Below, piece after piece: positions 1-10,028 of a stretch of DNA of 44,346 nucleotides. The position numbers and the translations under genes were made by a program. Numbering within the stretch: the stretch's first letter is position 1; each line of letters begins with the position of its first letter. The notes beneath the pieces are model-generated. The model was not told the origin of the DNA. It made no database searches and worked only from the letters and a program-made list of their open reading frames with translations. The stretch comes from Pseudomonas folii (GTDB taxonomy: Bacteria > Pseudomonadota > Gammaproteobacteria > Pseudomonadales > Pseudomonadaceae): positions 1-44,346 of the forward strand of contig NZ_JACONW010000033.1 of assembly GCF_014357575.1 (NCBI RefSeq). The letters run 5' to 3'.

Positions 1-22
1 TAAGGTCCCGAATAATGCAGAA

Positions 23-901
23 CTACTGCTCAGCCAGGCACTCCAGTAACGCGCTGTGCCAGTCCGGCTGTTGCACGCCCCATTCGCGTTGGAGGAGGCT
101 GCAGTCGAGTCGCGAGTTGAGCGGGCGAGCGGCGGGTGTCGGGTAGGCACTGGACGGAATCGCTTCCAGTGCTGCACACTTTTTACCTTGCACGCTTAGC
201 TGCTCGGCAATGGCCTGAGTGAAACCAAACCATGAAGTTTCGCCGCTGGCGGTCAGGTGATACGTGCCCCAGGCGCCTGGTTTCCCGTCACGCCAGTGTT
301 CGATCAACTGGCGCGTACTTTGCGCAATGGTCCCGGCCCACGTGGGCGCACCCACCTGATCGGACACGACGTTCAGCGAATCACGCTCTTGCAGCAGCCG
401 CTGCATGGTCAGCAGAAAGTTACGTCCCGTGTTGGAGTAAACCCAACTGGTGCGCAAGATCAAATACTGCCCGCCGACGTACTCGATAGCCTGTTCCCCG
501 GCCCACTTGCTGGCGCCATAAACACCTAAAGGTGCGGGCTTGTCCTGTTCGGTCCAGGGTGTGGCTTTGCTGCCGTCGAACACGTAGTCCGTTGAGTAAT
601 GAATCAGCGGGATGCCCAGCTCTTTCGCCTGATCGGCAAGCATTCCGACGGCGATTGCGTTAACGGCAAGCGCTGTTTTCTGGTCAGTCTCGGCTTGATC
701 CACTGCGGTATAGGCCGCAGCGTTGATGATCAGGTCTGGCTTTAGATCCTGTATCTGATCGAAATCGGCCATCTGGTCGCTGAGGTCAAGTTTGTCGCGG
801 CCAAGGACAACCAGCTCGCCCAGCCCCGCCAGGGTCTTCTGCAGCGCTTGGGACACCTGGCCGTTCTGGCCGATGATGACGATTCTCAGTGGCTTGCTCA
901 T
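23..901 (-). CDS. rfbD: dTDP-4-dehydrorhamnose reductase
   Basis: Last step of dTDP-L-rhamnose synthesis: NADPH-dependent reduction of dTDP-4-dehydro-L-rhamnose in the cytoplasm, supplying rhamnose for lipopolysaccharide or other glycans. The 292-residue protein has an N-terminal Rossmann start (IVIIGQNGQVSQAL) and the short-chain dehydrogenase signature as YGASKWAGE with the Tyr-x-x-x-Lys pair; STDYVFDG is typical of RfbD. Its ATG overlaps the rfbC stop codon by four bases (ATGA), so it is translationally coupled as the last visible gene of rfbBACD. Length is normal for the family and nothing looks broken. Only 22 bases follow its stop in this window, so any terminator lies outside. Confidence 0.96.
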   Translation of the reverse strand: MSKPLRIVIIGQNGQVSQALQKTLAGLGELVVLGRDKLDLSDQMADFDQIQDLKPDLIINAAAYTAVDQAETDQKTALAVNAIAVGMLADQAKELGIPLIHYSTDYVFDGSKATPWTEQDKPAPLGVYGASKWAGEQAIEYVGGQYLILRTSWVYSNTGRNFLLTMQRLLQERDSLNVVSDQVGAPTWAGTIAQSTRQLIEHWRDGKPGAWGTYHLTASGETSWFGFTQAIAEQLSVQGKKCAALEAIPSSAYPTPAARPLNSRLDCSLLQREWGVQQPDWHSALLECLAEQ

Positions 902-1446
902 GGAAACAGGTCAGCCTCTTTTAATGCTCTGCCGTTTTGATCTTTGGCCGACAGTTGCGGCGTGCCGTCCAATTGCCAGTCGATAGCCAGATCCGGGTCA
1001 TCCCAGCGGATGCAGCGTTCTGCGGCTGGCGTGTAGTAGTCCGTCGTTTTGTAGAGAAATTCGGCGTAATCGCTGAGCACTACAAACCCATGGGCGAAGC
1101 CCGCCGGGATCCATAGTTGCCGGGCGTTTTCCGCAGATAGCCTGACGCTGACCCAGCGGCCGAACGTAGGCGAGCTTTTGCGAATGTCCACTGCAATGTC
1201 CAGAACCTCTCCAGCCGTTACGCGTACCAGTTTGCCCTGGGCATTTTCGATCTGGTAATGCAGGCCGCGCAGTACGCCTTTGGCCGAACGGGAGTGATTA
1301 TCCTGCACGAAGCTCAAGTCACGCAGCCCGGTAGCATCAGCAAAGGCCTTGGCATTGAAGCTTTCGTAGAAAAATCCTCGTTCGTCACCAAATACGCGTG
1401 GCTCAAGAATGAGTACTTCGGGGATCTCACTGGCAATTACATTCAA
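898..1446 (-). CDS. rfbC: dTDP-4-dehydrorhamnose 3,5-epimerase
   Basis: Epimerises C3 and C5 of dTDP-4-keto-6-deoxyglucose, the third step to dTDP-L-rhamnose. The 182-residue cupin-fold protein shows the family signatures [13 protein letters not shown] near the N-terminus, QDNHSRS with the catalytic His around residue 62, and the GFAHGF segment. No ATG fits the start: translation appears to begin at a TTG that overlaps the rfbA stop (TTGA), with a purine-rich GGGGGAAAA just upstream. The protein then begins at the residue expected for Pseudomonas RfbC. This rare start plus overlap suggests coupling to rfbA. It overlaps rfbD by four bases at the other end. Confidence 0.95.
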   Translation of the reverse strand: MNVIASEIPEVLILEPRVFGDERGFFYESFNAKAFADATGLRDLSFVQDNHSRSAKGVLRGLHYQIENAQGKLVRVTAGEVLDIAVDIRKSSPTFGRWVSVRLSAENARQLWIPAGFAHGFVVLSDYAEFLYKTTDYYTPAAERCIRWDDPDLAIDWQLDGTPQLSAKDQNGRALKEADLFP

Positions 1447-2318
1447 CGGTTTTCCCCCGCAAGTTTGAACAGATACTGGCCGTAGCCGGTTTTGCCAAAA
1501 TACTGAGCGCGTTCCAGCAGGTGTTCACGATCGATCCATTCGTTCTGATAGGCGATCTCTTCAAGACAGGCGACTTTCAGGCCCTGGCGGTGCTCGATGG
1601 TCTGCACGTATTGCGAGGCTTCCAGCAGGCTGTCATGCGTACCGGTATCCAGCCAGGCGAAACCGCGACCGAAACGTTCAACGTGCAGGTCGCCGCGCTG
1701 CAAGTAGGCGTTGTTGATGTCAGTGATTTCCAGCTCTCCACGGGGCGAAGGCTTCACGTCCTTGGCAATGCGGATGACTTCGTTGTCGTAAAAATACAAC
1801 CCTGTCACTGCATAGCTGGACTTGGGTGCCTTGGGCTTCTCTTCGATGGACAGCGCCTTGCCGTTCTCATCGAAATCAATGACCCCGAAACGCTCTGGAT
1901 CCTTGACCCAGTACCCGAAGACGGTGGCACCGTTCTTCTGATCCCTGGCAGTTTTGAGCTGTTCGCCGAAGTGCTGCCCGTGGAAGATGTTATCGCCCAG
2001 GATCAGGCATACCGAATCATCGCCAATGAACTCCTCGCCAATCAGGAACGCCTGCGCAAGGCCATCCGGGCTGGGTTGTTCGGCGTACTGGATGCGCACG
2101 CCAAACTGGCTGCCGTCACCGAGCAGACTGCGGTACTGAGGCAAATCCAGAGGTGTCGAGATGATCAGGATGTCCTGAATGCCAGCCAGCATCAGCACCG
2201 AGATCGGGTAGTAGATCATCGGTTTGTCGTAAATGGGCAGCAGTTGCTTGGAAACCCCGAGTGTAATCGGGTGCAAGCGCGTGCCTGAGCCTCCTGCCAG
2301 GACGATACCTTTGGTCAT
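1443..2318 (-). CDS. rfbA: Glucose-1-phosphate thymidylyltransferase
   Basis: First committed enzyme of the rhamnose pathway, making dTDP-glucose from dTTP and glucose-1-phosphate. The reading frame is open 32 codons further upstream, but that extension lies inside rfbB and does not resemble the family. The ATG at 2318 gives [19 protein letters not shown], the nucleotidyltransferase signature, and overlaps the rfbB stop as ATGA, so 291 residues is the preferred protein. Later landmarks are LGDNIFHG, the EEKP segment and the [13 protein letters not shown] motif near residue 220. It is intact and coupled to both neighbours. Confidence 0.96.
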   Translation of the reverse strand: MTKGIVLAGGSGTRLHPITLGVSKQLLPIYDKPMIYYPISVLMLAGIQDILIISTPLDLPQYRSLLGDGSQFGVRIQYAEQPSPDGLAQAFLIGEEFIGDDSVCLILGDNIFHGQHFGEQLKTARDQKNGATVFGYWVKDPERFGVIDFDENGKALSIEEKPKAPKSSYAVTGLYFYDNEVIRIAKDVKPSPRGELEITDINNAYLQRGDLHVERFGRGFAWLDTGTHDSLLEASQYVQTIEHRQGLKVACLEEIAYQNEWIDREHLLERAQYFGKTGYGQYLFKLAGENR

Positions 2319-3397
2319 GCGATCAGATCCTTTGAATCGGTAAAGCCCAGTCGTTGGCCTTGATAGCTGCCGTCCTGTACACGGCGGCACCATTCCAGAT
2401 TGTTCAGGTACCACTGCACGGTTTTGCGCAAACCGGATTCAAAGGTTTCCTCAGGGGTCCAGCCCAGCTCGCGTTCGATCTTGCTGGCATCAATGGCGTA
2501 GCGCTGGTCGTGACCCGGACGATCCGCCACGTAGGTGATCAGGTCCGCGTAATGGGCGATGCCCTCAGGGCGCGAAGGCGCCAGCTCTTCCAGCAGCGCA
2601 CAGATGCCTTTGACTACATCGATATTCGTCTGCTCGTTATGGCCGCCGATGTTGTACGTTTCGCCAACAACGCCTTCAGTGACCACTTTGTACAAAGCGC
2701 GGGCATGGTCTTCGACAAACAGCCAGTCACGCACTTGAAGGCCGTTGCCATACACCGGCAATGGCTTGCCCGCCAGGGCGTTGAGAATAACCAGCGGGAT
2801 CAGTTTCTCCGGGAAGTGAAACGGTCCGTAGTTGTTGGAGCAATTGGTCACGACTACCGGCAGTCCGTAAGTCCGCTGCCAGGCCCGAACCAGGTGATCG
2901 GATGCAGCCTTGCTGGCTGAATACGGCGAGCTTGGCGCATACGGCGTGGTTTCAGTGAACAAATCATCGACGCCATGCAGGTCGCCATACACTTCATCAG
3001 TAGAAATGTGGTGAAAGCGGAACGCCTCGCGCTCGGCTTCCGGCAGCTTCAGCCAGTAACCGCGCACGGCTTCCAGCAGGCTGTAAGTGCCGACGATGTT
3101 GGTCTGGATAAACTCGGACGGACCGTCGATGGAGCGGTCAACGTGGGACTCGGCCGCCAGGTGCATGATGGCGTGCGGCTTGAAACGGGCCAGCACTTCG
3201 CTGACTTTGGCCTGATCGCAGATGTCAGCCTGTACAAACTCATAGCGGGTATCAGTCGCGATGCCAGCCAGCGACTCGAGATTGCCCGCGTAGGTCAGTT
3301 TGTCAAAATTGAGTACTTCGTGATCGGTATTCTTTATCAGATGACGGACCAGCGCCGAGCCAATGAAGCCCGCGCCGCCAGTAACAAGTATTCGCAT
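2315..3397 (-). CDS. rfbB: dTDP-glucose 4,6-dehydratase
   Basis: Converts dTDP-glucose to dTDP-4-dehydro-6-deoxyglucose using tightly bound NAD. The 360-residue extended short-chain dehydrogenase starts with the Rossmann motif [15 protein letters not shown], carries [11 protein letters not shown] near residue 85, STDEVYGD with the catalytic Asp-Glu, and [12 protein letters not shown] with the Tyr/Lys pair. It is the promoter-proximal gene of the minus-strand rfbBACD operon, so the operon promoter should lie in the roughly 250 bases between it and the divergent gene starting at 3652. I saw no convincing -35/-10 pair there by eye. Confidence 0.96.
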   Translation of the reverse strand: MRILVTGGAGFIGSALVRHLIKNTDHEVLNFDKLTYAGNLESLAGIATDTRYEFVQADICDQAKVSEVLARFKPHAIMHLAAESHVDRSIDGPSEFIQTNIVGTYSLLEAVRGYWLKLPEAEREAFRFHHISTDEVYGDLHGVDDLFTETTPYAPSSPYSASKAASDHLVRAWQRTYGLPVVVTNCSNNYGPFHFPEKLIPLVILNALAGKPLPVYGNGLQVRDWLFVEDHARALYKVVTEGVVGETYNIGGHNEQTNIDVVKGICALLEELAPSRPEGIAHYADLITYVADRPGHDQRYAIDASKIERELGWTPEETFESGLRKTVQWYLNNLEWCRRVQDGSYQGQRLGFTDSKDLIA

Positions 3398-3651
3398 GAG
3401 TTTGCCTTGTGCCTTTCAGGTCTTTAACACGTATGGAGCATAGCTTGTGGGTGCGAAGCGATGCGTGCAAGCACCATCAATCAATAATCGCTCACGAGTT
3501 AATGAAAAGAACTGATCATGTGTGCATGGAACGTCATTAAACCGCCGCTTGGCCTGCCTGTCTTTCATGATTTTGTAGTCGGACTCCGGCACACCTATAG
3601 TTGCAGTGTTGTAAATTCATTCGCTTTGTATAACAAGACCGGGGTCACTGA

Positions 3652-6564
3652 ATGCCGCTCGCTACGTTGATTCGTCGTTCCAGTCTGCCTTGTCCTGAAG
3701 TCAGCGCCGGGCAGGCCATGCAGTTGCTGGAACAGCACTACGGACTGAGAGGCACGCTGAAAGAACTGGGCAGCCAGCAGGATCGTAACTTTCTACTCGA
3801 TACCGGTGAGCGTCGTTTTGTACTGAAGATCTGCCATGGGGATTACTCTGCGCTGGAGCTGCACGCACAACATGCAGCGTTGGGGCACCTGGCGGATAAC
3901 GCCCAGGTCAGAGTTCCTGGAGTAAGACTGACTGATTCGGGCGAGCAACTGCTGTCGCTGGAGGTTGGCGGCCATGCGGTGCATGCCCGGTTGCTGGAGT
4001 TCATCGACGGCCAGGCTTTAAGTCATCTGAAGCATCTCCCGCTCGATGTTGTAACAGGGCTTGGCGAGCTTTGCGCACACGTTGATCGCTCCCTTGCCAG
4101 CCTTGAACATCCGGGGCTGGAGCGAGTACTGCAGTGGGATCCGCGTCACTCCCAGGCCGTGATCAAGCATCTGTTACCCGTCATTGATAACGAAGACGAA
4201 CGCGCGTGCCTTGCACAAGCTGCTGAACAGGCGCAGCGACGTTTGATCCCGTTGATCCCCAAGTTGCCTGTGCAGCCCGTGCACCTGGATATCACCGAGT
4301 ACAACGTGGTCTGGACGCGAGATGCTCACGTGCATTGGCAATTGCAGGGTTTGATCGACTTCGGTGATCTGGTCAGTACCTGGCGGGTGGCAGATTTATC
4401 GGTGACGTGTGCTGCGTTGCTGCACCACTCCGACGGCGATCCGTTGTACATCTTGCCGGCCATTCGCGCTTATCACGCGATCAATCCACTGCAACATGAA
4501 GAGCTTCAGGCGTTATGGCCGTTGATCGTCGCCCGCTCCGCAGTATTGGTGCTCAGTAGTGCGCAGCAGGCCGAAGTCGAGCCGGATAATGCCTACATCC
4601 AGGCAAATATCGACAGCGAATGGGCCATTTTTGATGTAGCGACGTCAGTGCCGCTGGCCTTGATGGAGGCGGCGATTCTTGCGGCCGTCAATGTCCGTGT
4701 TCAGATCACTCCTGCCGTGGGTTATCAGCCACTGCTGCCCAGCCTGAGCGGACGAGAGTTTCGGTTGGTGGATCTGGGTGTGCTCAGCGAACACTTTATT
4801 GCAGGTAACTGGACGCAGAACGGCATCGACGAACTGTTACTCAAACAAGCCGCGCAGGTCACAGGGCAGTCGGCAAGCCGGTTTGGGGAATATCGGTTGT
4901 CTCGCACGGTGATCGATAGCGCCAAGGCGCCCGAGACCTTCGCGTTGCATGTTGAATTGCACCTGACGACAGCCGCCGCGCTGCATGCGCCGTTCAGCGG
5001 TACGCTCAGGCTGACCGCCGATACAGCGTTGTTATTGGTGGGCGATCAAATGAGCCTGAAAATCTGGGGCGCAGCGCTGGAGTTGACGCCGGGGGCCAGT
5101 GTTGTCGCCGGTGAGGTGATCGGCCACGGTAACGGCTCACTGCTGCTGCAGCTGTGTTCCGCTCCGGACCTCAGCCCGCCACTGTTCACGACCCCTTCCT
5201 GGGCAGATGCATGGCTGGCACTGTGTCCTTCACCCGCTGCACTGTTGGGGTTTGATTGCGACGCACCTTCACTGCCGGATTCAGCTGAACTGCTGGCGCG
5301 TCGCGACGCCAGTTTTGCGCGCTCGCAAAAACATTATTATCAGGCACCGCCGCAGATCGAACGGGGTTGGCGCAATCACCTGATCGACATGCAGGGCCGC
5401 TCGTATCTGGACATGCTCAACAACGTTGCCGTGCTGGGGCACGGTCATCCGCGCATGGCCACTGAGGCGGGGCGGCAATGGTCGCTGCTCAATACCAACT
5501 CGCGGTTTCATTACGCGGCAGTTGCCGAGTTTTCGGAACGTTTGCTCAAGTTGGCACCGGAAGGCATGGATCGCGTGTTTCTGGTCAACAGCGGCACCGA
5601 GGCCAACGATCTTGCGATTCGCCTTGCCTGGGCTTACAGCGGCGGGCGCGACATGCTCAGCGTGCTGGAGGCTTACCACGGCTGGTCGGTGGCGACCGAT
5701 GCAATTTCTACGTCGATTGCCGACAACCCTCAGGCGCTGAGTACCCGTCCGGACTGGGTGCATCCAGTGACGGCGCCAAACACCTATCGCGGCGAGTTTC
5801 GGGGTACGAACAGCGCGCCGCAGTATGTACGAAGCGTCGAGCATGTCCTGCAGCAACTGGCGGCACAACAGCGCCAGGTGGCGGGGTTTATCTGTGAGCC
5901 GGTGTACGGCAATGCCGGAGGGATTTCTCTACCGCCGGGTTACTTGCAACAGGTTTATCAGAAGGTCAGGGAGCAGGGCGGTGTATGCATCGCCGACGAA
6001 GTGCAGGTTGGGTACGGCCGCCTGGGTCAATATTTCTGGGGCTTCGAAGAGCAAGGCGTCGCGCCGGACATCATTACAATGGCCAAGGGCATGGGTAATG
6101 GTCATCCATTGGGTGCCGTGATTACCCGCCGCGAAATTGCCGAGGCGCTGGAGGCCGAGGGGTATTTCTTCTCATCCGCGGGCGGCAGTCCGGTCAGTTG
6201 CCGGATCGGCATGGCGGTGCTGGATGTCATGGAGGAAGAAAAGCTCTGGGAGAATGCTGAAACAGTGGGCGGGCATTTCAAGGCCCGGCTGCAAGCGTTG
6301 ATCGACATTCATCCACTGGTCGGTGCCGTTCACGGCATGGGTTTTTATCTGGGCGTTGAATTGGTGCGTGATCGCCAGAGCCTGGAGCCTGCGACCGAAG
6401 AGACGACTTATCTGTGCGACCGGCTGCGGGATCTGGGCATCTTCATGCAGCCAACCGGCGACTATTTGAACATTCTGAAAATCAAACCACCGATGTGCAC
6501 GACCCGCCAGAGCGTGGACTTTTTTGTGGATAGCGTGTCGAAGGTGTTGGCTGAGCTGGAGTGA
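3652..6564 (+). CDS. Kinase/M23-like/class III aminotransferase fusion
   Basis: A 970-residue fusion of three parts. Residues about 20-300 are an aminoglycoside-phosphotransferase/choline-kinase fold: FVLKIC contains the beta-3 Lys, H211-x-D213-x4-N218 is the Brenner motif and D236-F237-G238 binds metal. Residues about 350-520 are beta-rich, with HAPFSGTL and LELTPGASVVAGEVIGHG resembling the M23/lysostaphin or lipoyl-like barrel. Residues about 540-970 are a class III PLP enzyme with NSGTEAND, ADEVQVGYGR and the PLP Lys812 in TMAKGMGNGHP. The human relatives HYKK and PHYKPL/ETNPPL phosphorylate hydroxylysine and then eliminate phosphate from phosphohydroxylysine or phosphoethanolamine. By analogy this may be a kinase-lyase for an amino alcohol; substrate unknown. 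It sits upstream of agmatine deiminase, so a polyamine-related role is possible. Confidence 0.85.
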   Translation: MPLATLIRRSSLPCPEVSAGQAMQLLEQHYGLRGTLKELGSQQDRNFLLDTGERRFVLKICHGDYSALELHAQHAALGHLADNAQVRVPGVRLTDSGEQLLSLEVGGHAVHARLLEFIDGQALSHLKHLPLDVVTGLGELCAHVDRSLASLEHPGLERVLQWDPRHSQAVIKHLLPVIDNEDERACLAQAAEQAQRRLIPLIPKLPVQPVHLDITEYNVVWTRDAHVHWQLQGLIDFGDLVSTWRVADLSVTCAALLHHSDGDPLYILPAIRAYHAINPLQHEELQALWPLIVARSAVLVLSSAQQAEVEPDNAYIQANIDSEWAIFDVATSVPLALMEAAILAAVNVRVQITPAVGYQPLLPSLSGREFRLVDLGVLSEHFIAGNWTQNGIDELLLKQAAQVTGQSASRFGEYRLSRTVIDSAKAPETFALHVELHLTTAAALHAPFSGTLRLTADTALLLVGDQMSLKIWGAALELTPGASVVAGEVIGHGNGSLLLQLCSAPDLSPPLFTTPSWADAWLALCPSPAALLGFDCDAPSLPDSAELLARRDASFARSQKHYYQAPPQIERGWRNHLIDMQGRSYLDMLNNVAVLGHGHPRMATEAGRQWSLLNTNSRFHYAAVAEFSERLLKLAPEGMDRVFLVNSGTEANDLAIRLAWAYSGGRDMLSVLEAYHGWSVATDAISTSIADNPQALSTRPDWVHPVTAPNTYRGEFRGTNSAPQYVRSVEHVLQQLAAQQRQVAGFICEPVYGNAGGISLPPGYLQQVYQKVREQGGVCIADEVQVGYGRLGQYFWGFEEQGVAPDIITMAKGMGNGHPLGAVITRREIAEALEAEGYFFSSAGGSPVSCRIGMAVLDVMEEEKLWENAETVGGHFKARLQALIDIHPLVGAVHGMGFYLGVELVRDRQSLEPATEETTYLCDRLRDLGIFMQPTGDYLNILKIKPPMCTTRQSVDFFVDSVSKVLAELE

Positions 6565-6633
6565 CTGCTGACGCCCTCGCGGCTAAAGCTCTCTTATATG
6601 CAACATGCAAACTACTGGATTGAAATGCATTTT

Positions 6634-6707
6634 CTGTAGGAGCTGCCGAAGGCTGCGAAGCATTTTTCATGAGACAACGCGATCGCAGCCTTCGGCAGCT
6701 CCTACAG
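6634..6707. repeat. REP-type inverted repeat (gccgaaggc family)
   Basis: Two perfectly complementary 25-base arms, 6634-6658 and 6683-6707, separated by 24 bases, with the outer end CTGTAGGAGCTGCCGAAGGC. It has the usual REPIN layout of two inverted REP units. The interval between the fusion gene and aguA (6565-6853) otherwise holds an AT-rich stretch at about 6710-6800 that may include the aguA promoter. A half copy of the same REP type lies near 39287-39308. Confidence 0.85.
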
Positions 6708-6853
6708 ATATACATTGCAGATTTGTATCGATCTTTAAGGCTGAAATATATTTCTATTTCCTGTTTTTAGCTTTTAAACCCGATTTTTATCGTCTATAAA
6801 GTCGCCAACTATCGATTGTTCGATTCGACGCCTTACCGGAGTCCTGATTACCC

Positions 6854-7960
6854 ATGACCACTCTCAACAGCACGCCACGCGCCGACGGTTTCCATATGCC
6901 CGCTGAATGGGCTCCTCAGACCCAGACGTGGATGGTCTGGCCTGAGCGTCCGGATAACTGGCGTCTGGGTGGCAAGCCGGTCCAGACTGCCCACGTTGCG
7001 GTTGCCAAGGCCATCGCGCGCTTCGAGCCTGTGACGGTTGCGGTTTCGGCTGCCCAATATGACAACGCGCGAGCCCGCCTGGACGTGCCTAACATCCGTG
7101 TCGTGGAAATCAGTAACGACGACGCCTGGGTGCGTGATACCGGGCCAACCTTCGTGATCAACAATCAGGGCGAAGTGCGCGGCGTGGACTGGGACTTCAA
7201 TGCCTGGGGCGGTTTTGATGGTGGCCTGTACGCCCCGTGGAATCTGGACTCGCAGCTGGCAAGCAAGGTGCTGGAAATCGAAAGATGCCCACGCTATGTG
7301 ACCCCTGGCTTCGTTCTGGAGGGCGGCTCGATCCATGTCGATGGCGAAGGCACGCTGATCACTACTGAAGAATGTCTGCTCAACCGCAATCGTAACCCGC
7401 ACCTCCCCCGCGAAGAGATCGAGGCGATCCTCAGCGCCAATCTGGCTGTGGATAAAGTGATCTGGCTTCCTGACGGGCTGTTCAACGACGAAACCGACGG
7501 GCATGTCGACAACTTCTGCTGCTACGTGCGGCCGGGCGAAGTATTGCTGGCCTGGACCGATGATCCCAAAGACCCCAACTACTCACGTTGTCACGCGGCG
7601 TTGGGTATTTTGGAAAACACCCGGGATGCCAAGGGCAGGGCATTCGTTGTTCACAAGATGCCAATCCCGGGTCCTTTGTTCGCCACCGAAGAAGAATGCG
7701 CGGGTGTCGATCAAGTGCACGGCAGCCAGGAACGCAACCCATCAGTGCGTCTGGCGGGTTCTTATGTGAACTTTCTGATCGTGAATGGCGGGATCATCGC
7801 CCCCAGCTTTGACGACCCGATGGACGGAAAAGCCCTGGAAATACTGCAGCAGCTGTTTCCGGAGCACGAAGTGGTCATGGTTCCGGGCCGCGAATTACTG
7901 TTGGGTGGCGGCAATATTCACTGCCTGACCCAGCAACAGCCAGCGCCTCATCGGGCCTGA
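6854..7960 (+). CDS. aguA: Agmatine deiminase
   Basis: Hydrolyses agmatine to N-carbamoylputrescine and ammonia, part of arginine-to-putrescine catabolism in the cytoplasm. The 368-residue length matches the family. The pentein-fold landmarks are present: [13 protein letters not shown] (substrate-binding Asp/Arg), [27 protein letters not shown] with the His/Asp pair, and the C-terminal [13 protein letters not shown] whose Cys357 is the nucleophile. The usual partner aguB (N-carbamoylputrescine amidohydrolase) is not in this window; instead the aminotransferase fusion precedes it. A Rho-independent terminator follows at 8017. Confidence 0.95.
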   Translation: MTTLNSTPRADGFHMPAEWAPQTQTWMVWPERPDNWRLGGKPVQTAHVAVAKAIARFEPVTVAVSAAQYDNARARLDVPNIRVVEISNDDAWVRDTGPTFVINNQGEVRGVDWDFNAWGGFDGGLYAPWNLDSQLASKVLEIERCPRYVTPGFVLEGGSIHVDGEGTLITTEECLLNRNRNPHLPREEIEAILSANLAVDKVIWLPDGLFNDETDGHVDNFCCYVRPGEVLLAWTDDPKDPNYSRCHAALGILENTRDAKGRAFVVHKMPIPGPLFATEEECAGVDQVHGSQERNPSVRLAGSYVNFLIVNGGIIAPSFDDPMDGKALEILQQLFPEHEVVMVPGRELLLGGGNIHCLTQQQPAPHRA

Positions 7961-8016
7961 ATTGTGAGGCGCGGTTACATTCGCGTTACATAGTTGGCTC
8001 CGTTCTTGCTGTGATC

Positions 8017-8043
8017 AAGCCCATCCCGGTGATGGGCTTTTTT
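8017..8043 (+). terminator. Rho-independent terminator after aguA
   Basis: A perfect 9-bp stem AAGCCCATC/GATGGGCTT with a five-base loop CCGGT is followed by a T run. It lies 57 bases after the aguA stop and fits termination of that transcript. Confidence 0.85.
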
Positions 8044-8170
8044 GTGGGTTACGCTTCCGGCGTCTGCCTTTCTGGATGGAGCGACGGCCAATGTCGAAAC
8101 GTTTTCCACTTAGCCTTTCTGTCACAAAGGGTCAGTAGATTGAGCCCCTCACGACTTAAGAGGTTGTCCT

Positions 8171-8371
8171 ATGAACGCAGGTCTAGAGCATCGCGCTCGT
8201 CATTTGTCTGCTAGTAGCGAAGCGCGCCAGATGATGGCTGACTGGTTAAGGACGACCAGTATGCGCACACCTCAACGCCCGGATGTCAGGCAGATGCTTC
8301 TGCAGCGTTACCCTGCCGGGCTCTTCAACGAGGCCGAGCTTGAAGCGCTCCTGAGCGTACTCAAGGATTAA
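8171..8371 (+). CDS. Small hypothetical protein, 66 residues
   Basis: A 66-residue soluble protein of unknown function, beginning MNAGLEHRARHLSASSEARQ and ending AELEALLSVLKD. It is rich in Arg, Leu and Ala, predicted mostly helical, with no signal peptide or membrane segment. It follows the aguA terminator, so it should have its own promoter; AGAGGTTGTCCTATG offers a plausible ribosome site. I do not recognise a named family. Coding use resembles its neighbours, which supports a real gene, and I recall similar small proteins only loosely from other pseudomonads. Confidence 0.6.
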   Translation: MNAGLEHRARHLSASSEARQMMADWLRTTSMRTPQRPDVRQMLLQRYPAGLFNEAELEALLSVLKD

Positions 8372-8426
8372 GGCCTCGCCAAACGTGGTCCTGCGAGACA
8401 GTTATAAGCATAGAAAGTTTCGCAAA

Positions 8427-8455
8427 TTGACAGTTTTATGACCGGCGACTAGGAT
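8427..8455 (+). promoter_or_regulatory. Sigma70-like promoter for the porin gene
   Basis: TTGACA (8427-8432) is a perfect -35 box, followed after exactly 17 bases by TAGGAT (8450-8455), four of six to the -10 consensus. Transcription would start near 8462, leaving a 5' leader of about 155 bases before the porin ATG. The last 20 bases before the ATG include the A-rich GAAAAAAGGACAA, which serves as ribosome site and could be a Crc/Hfq target; that last point is only inference. Confidence 0.55.
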
Positions 8456-8617
8456 TCGCGTCCTCCGCCTGTGGCCTTAGCGCCATGTACGTGCATCAGT
8501 AGTCCACTGCGATGATTTCGTGCGGGCTTCGCGAATATGACATTCGGGAGCCGCAGACACCCTATGGGATGTCGCCACAGCGCGTGATCAAATCCGCAGA
8601 AAAAAGGACAACTAGAA

Positions 8618-9904
8618 ATGCTTAACAAACGCATCAGTTTGCTTGCACTGGGTCTGATCAGTGCAAGCCAGGTCATGGCTGACAGTCAGGCAGATTCCAA
8701 GGGCTTTGTTGAAGACAGCCACCTGAATCTTGCACTGCGCAACGCTTATATCAATCGCGATTACAAAAAGCGCGAGCCGAACTCGGATCGTGCGGAGTGG
8801 GGCCAGGCGTTCACGGGCGCATTCACTTCCGGTTTCACCCAAGGCACTGTTGGCGTGGGCGTTGATGCATTCGCGCTCTACGGCATTCGTCTGGACGGCG
8901 GCAAAGGCCGCAGTGGCGCGCCGGGCATCGACTTCTTCAAGCAAGGCGACAGCGGTGAAGCTGCTCATGACCTCGCTCGTGCGGGTGCCGCAGTCAAGGC
9001 GCGTATCTCCAACACTGTCATCAAGTACGGCGATCAAATGCCAGCGCTGCCAGTGCTGAGCTACGACAACGGCCGTCTGTTGCCAGAAAGCTTCACGGGT
9101 ACATTGATCACTTCCAAAGAGATCGAGGGTCTGGAAGTCAACGTCGGTCGCTTCACTCAGGAAGCCCGCAAGTCAGCCGAAGGGCGTGACAGCGGTGGCC
9201 TGAAAAGCATCAACGTTTACGGTGCCAGCTACAAGTTCACCGACGAGTTCACTGCCGCCCTCTACGCCTCTGACAACGAGGACGTATTCAAGAAGCAGTA
9301 CGTGAACCTGAACTATGTGTTTGCCTTGGCACCTGACCAGTCGTTGACGTTCGACTTCAACGGCTACAAGACCAAGATGGACAAGAACTTCTCGGCGTCC
9401 ACTCAGGCGGGCGACCGTGACAACAAGATCTGGAGCCTCGCGGCGACCTGGGCGGTGGGAATTCACTCCTTCACCCTGGCTCACCAACGCAGCACTGGCG
9501 AAACCGGCTACAACTACAGCGGTTATCAAAACGACGGCGGCTACGGTGATGGCGGTAACACCATCTACCTGGCCAACTCCTACTGGTCTGACTTCAACGG
9601 CAAGGACGAACGCTCGTGGCAAGCCGCCTACGGCATTGACCTGTCCGGTCTGGTTGCCCCGGGTCTAAGCTACAAAGCGGCCTATGTGCGCGGTAGCAAT
9701 ATCGATGACGGCACTGACCGTGGCAATGGCACAGAGCGCGAAATCTTCAGCCAACTGACTTACGTGGTACAGAGCGGCCCGGCCAAGGACTTGTCCCTGC
9801 GTCTGCGCAACTCGTTCCTGCGTGTGTCTGATAACGCTAGCGAATACAACGTTAACGGCAACGAAACCCGCATCTTCGTTGACTATCCGATCAACGTTTT
9901 CTGA
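8618..9904 (+). CDS. OprD-family outer membrane porin
   Basis: Substrate-specific outer membrane porin of the OprD family, which takes up small acidic or amino compounds. The 428-residue precursor has a clean signal peptide (MLNKRISLLALGLISASQVMA, cut near residue 22) followed by SKGFVEDSHLNLALRN, the characteristic OprD start, and RAEWGQAFTGAFTSGFTQGT. The rest alternates beta strands with aromatic girdles and ends at the canonical C-terminal Phe (YPINVF), the recognition signal for the Bam complex. The substrate cannot be read from the sequence. The neighbouring agmatine and aminotransferase genes and the downstream AraC regulator suggest, but do not show, an amine or amino-acid-like ligand. 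Confidence 0.93.
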   Translation: MLNKRISLLALGLISASQVMADSQADSKGFVEDSHLNLALRNAYINRDYKKREPNSDRAEWGQAFTGAFTSGFTQGTVGVGVDAFALYGIRLDGGKGRSGAPGIDFFKQGDSGEAAHDLARAGAAVKARISNTVIKYGDQMPALPVLSYDNGRLLPESFTGTLITSKEIEGLEVNVGRFTQEARKSAEGRDSGGLKSINVYGASYKFTDEFTAALYASDNEDVFKKQYVNLNYVFALAPDQSLTFDFNGYKTKMDKNFSASTQAGDRDNKIWSLAATWAVGIHSFTLAHQRSTGETGYNYSGYQNDGGYGDGGNTIYLANSYWSDFNGKDERSWQAAYGIDLSGLVAPGLSYKAAYVRGSNIDDGTDRGNGTEREIFSQLTYVVQSGPAKDLSLRLRNSFLRVSDNASEYNVNGNETRIFVDYPINVF

Positions 9905-9936
9905 TGATCGTGTGAAGGGCGCGCACTGCGTTCCCT

Positions 9937-9962
9937 GTGGGACCGGCTAAAGCCGGTCCCAC
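9937..9962. repeat. Perfect GGGACCGGC hairpin after the porin gene
   Basis: GTGGGACCGGCT and AGCCGGTCCCAC form a perfect 12-bp stem with a two-base centre. It follows the porin stop by 33 bases. No T run follows, so it is a REP-type palindrome of the 'GGGACCGGCTTTAGCCGG' kind that may stabilise the mRNA end or help termination. A degenerate relative starts near 33708. Confidence 0.75.
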
Positions 9963-10028
9963 CACAATCACTCCCGCGTCCTGACCGGCTACTATGTGCC
10001 CCATCCTGATCTGATCCGGTCACCCCTC

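Noticed and set aside
5281..5868. 195-codon minus-strand frame inside the aminotransferase fusion
   Set aside because: It lies opposite the highly conserved PLP domain and has no recognisable domain.
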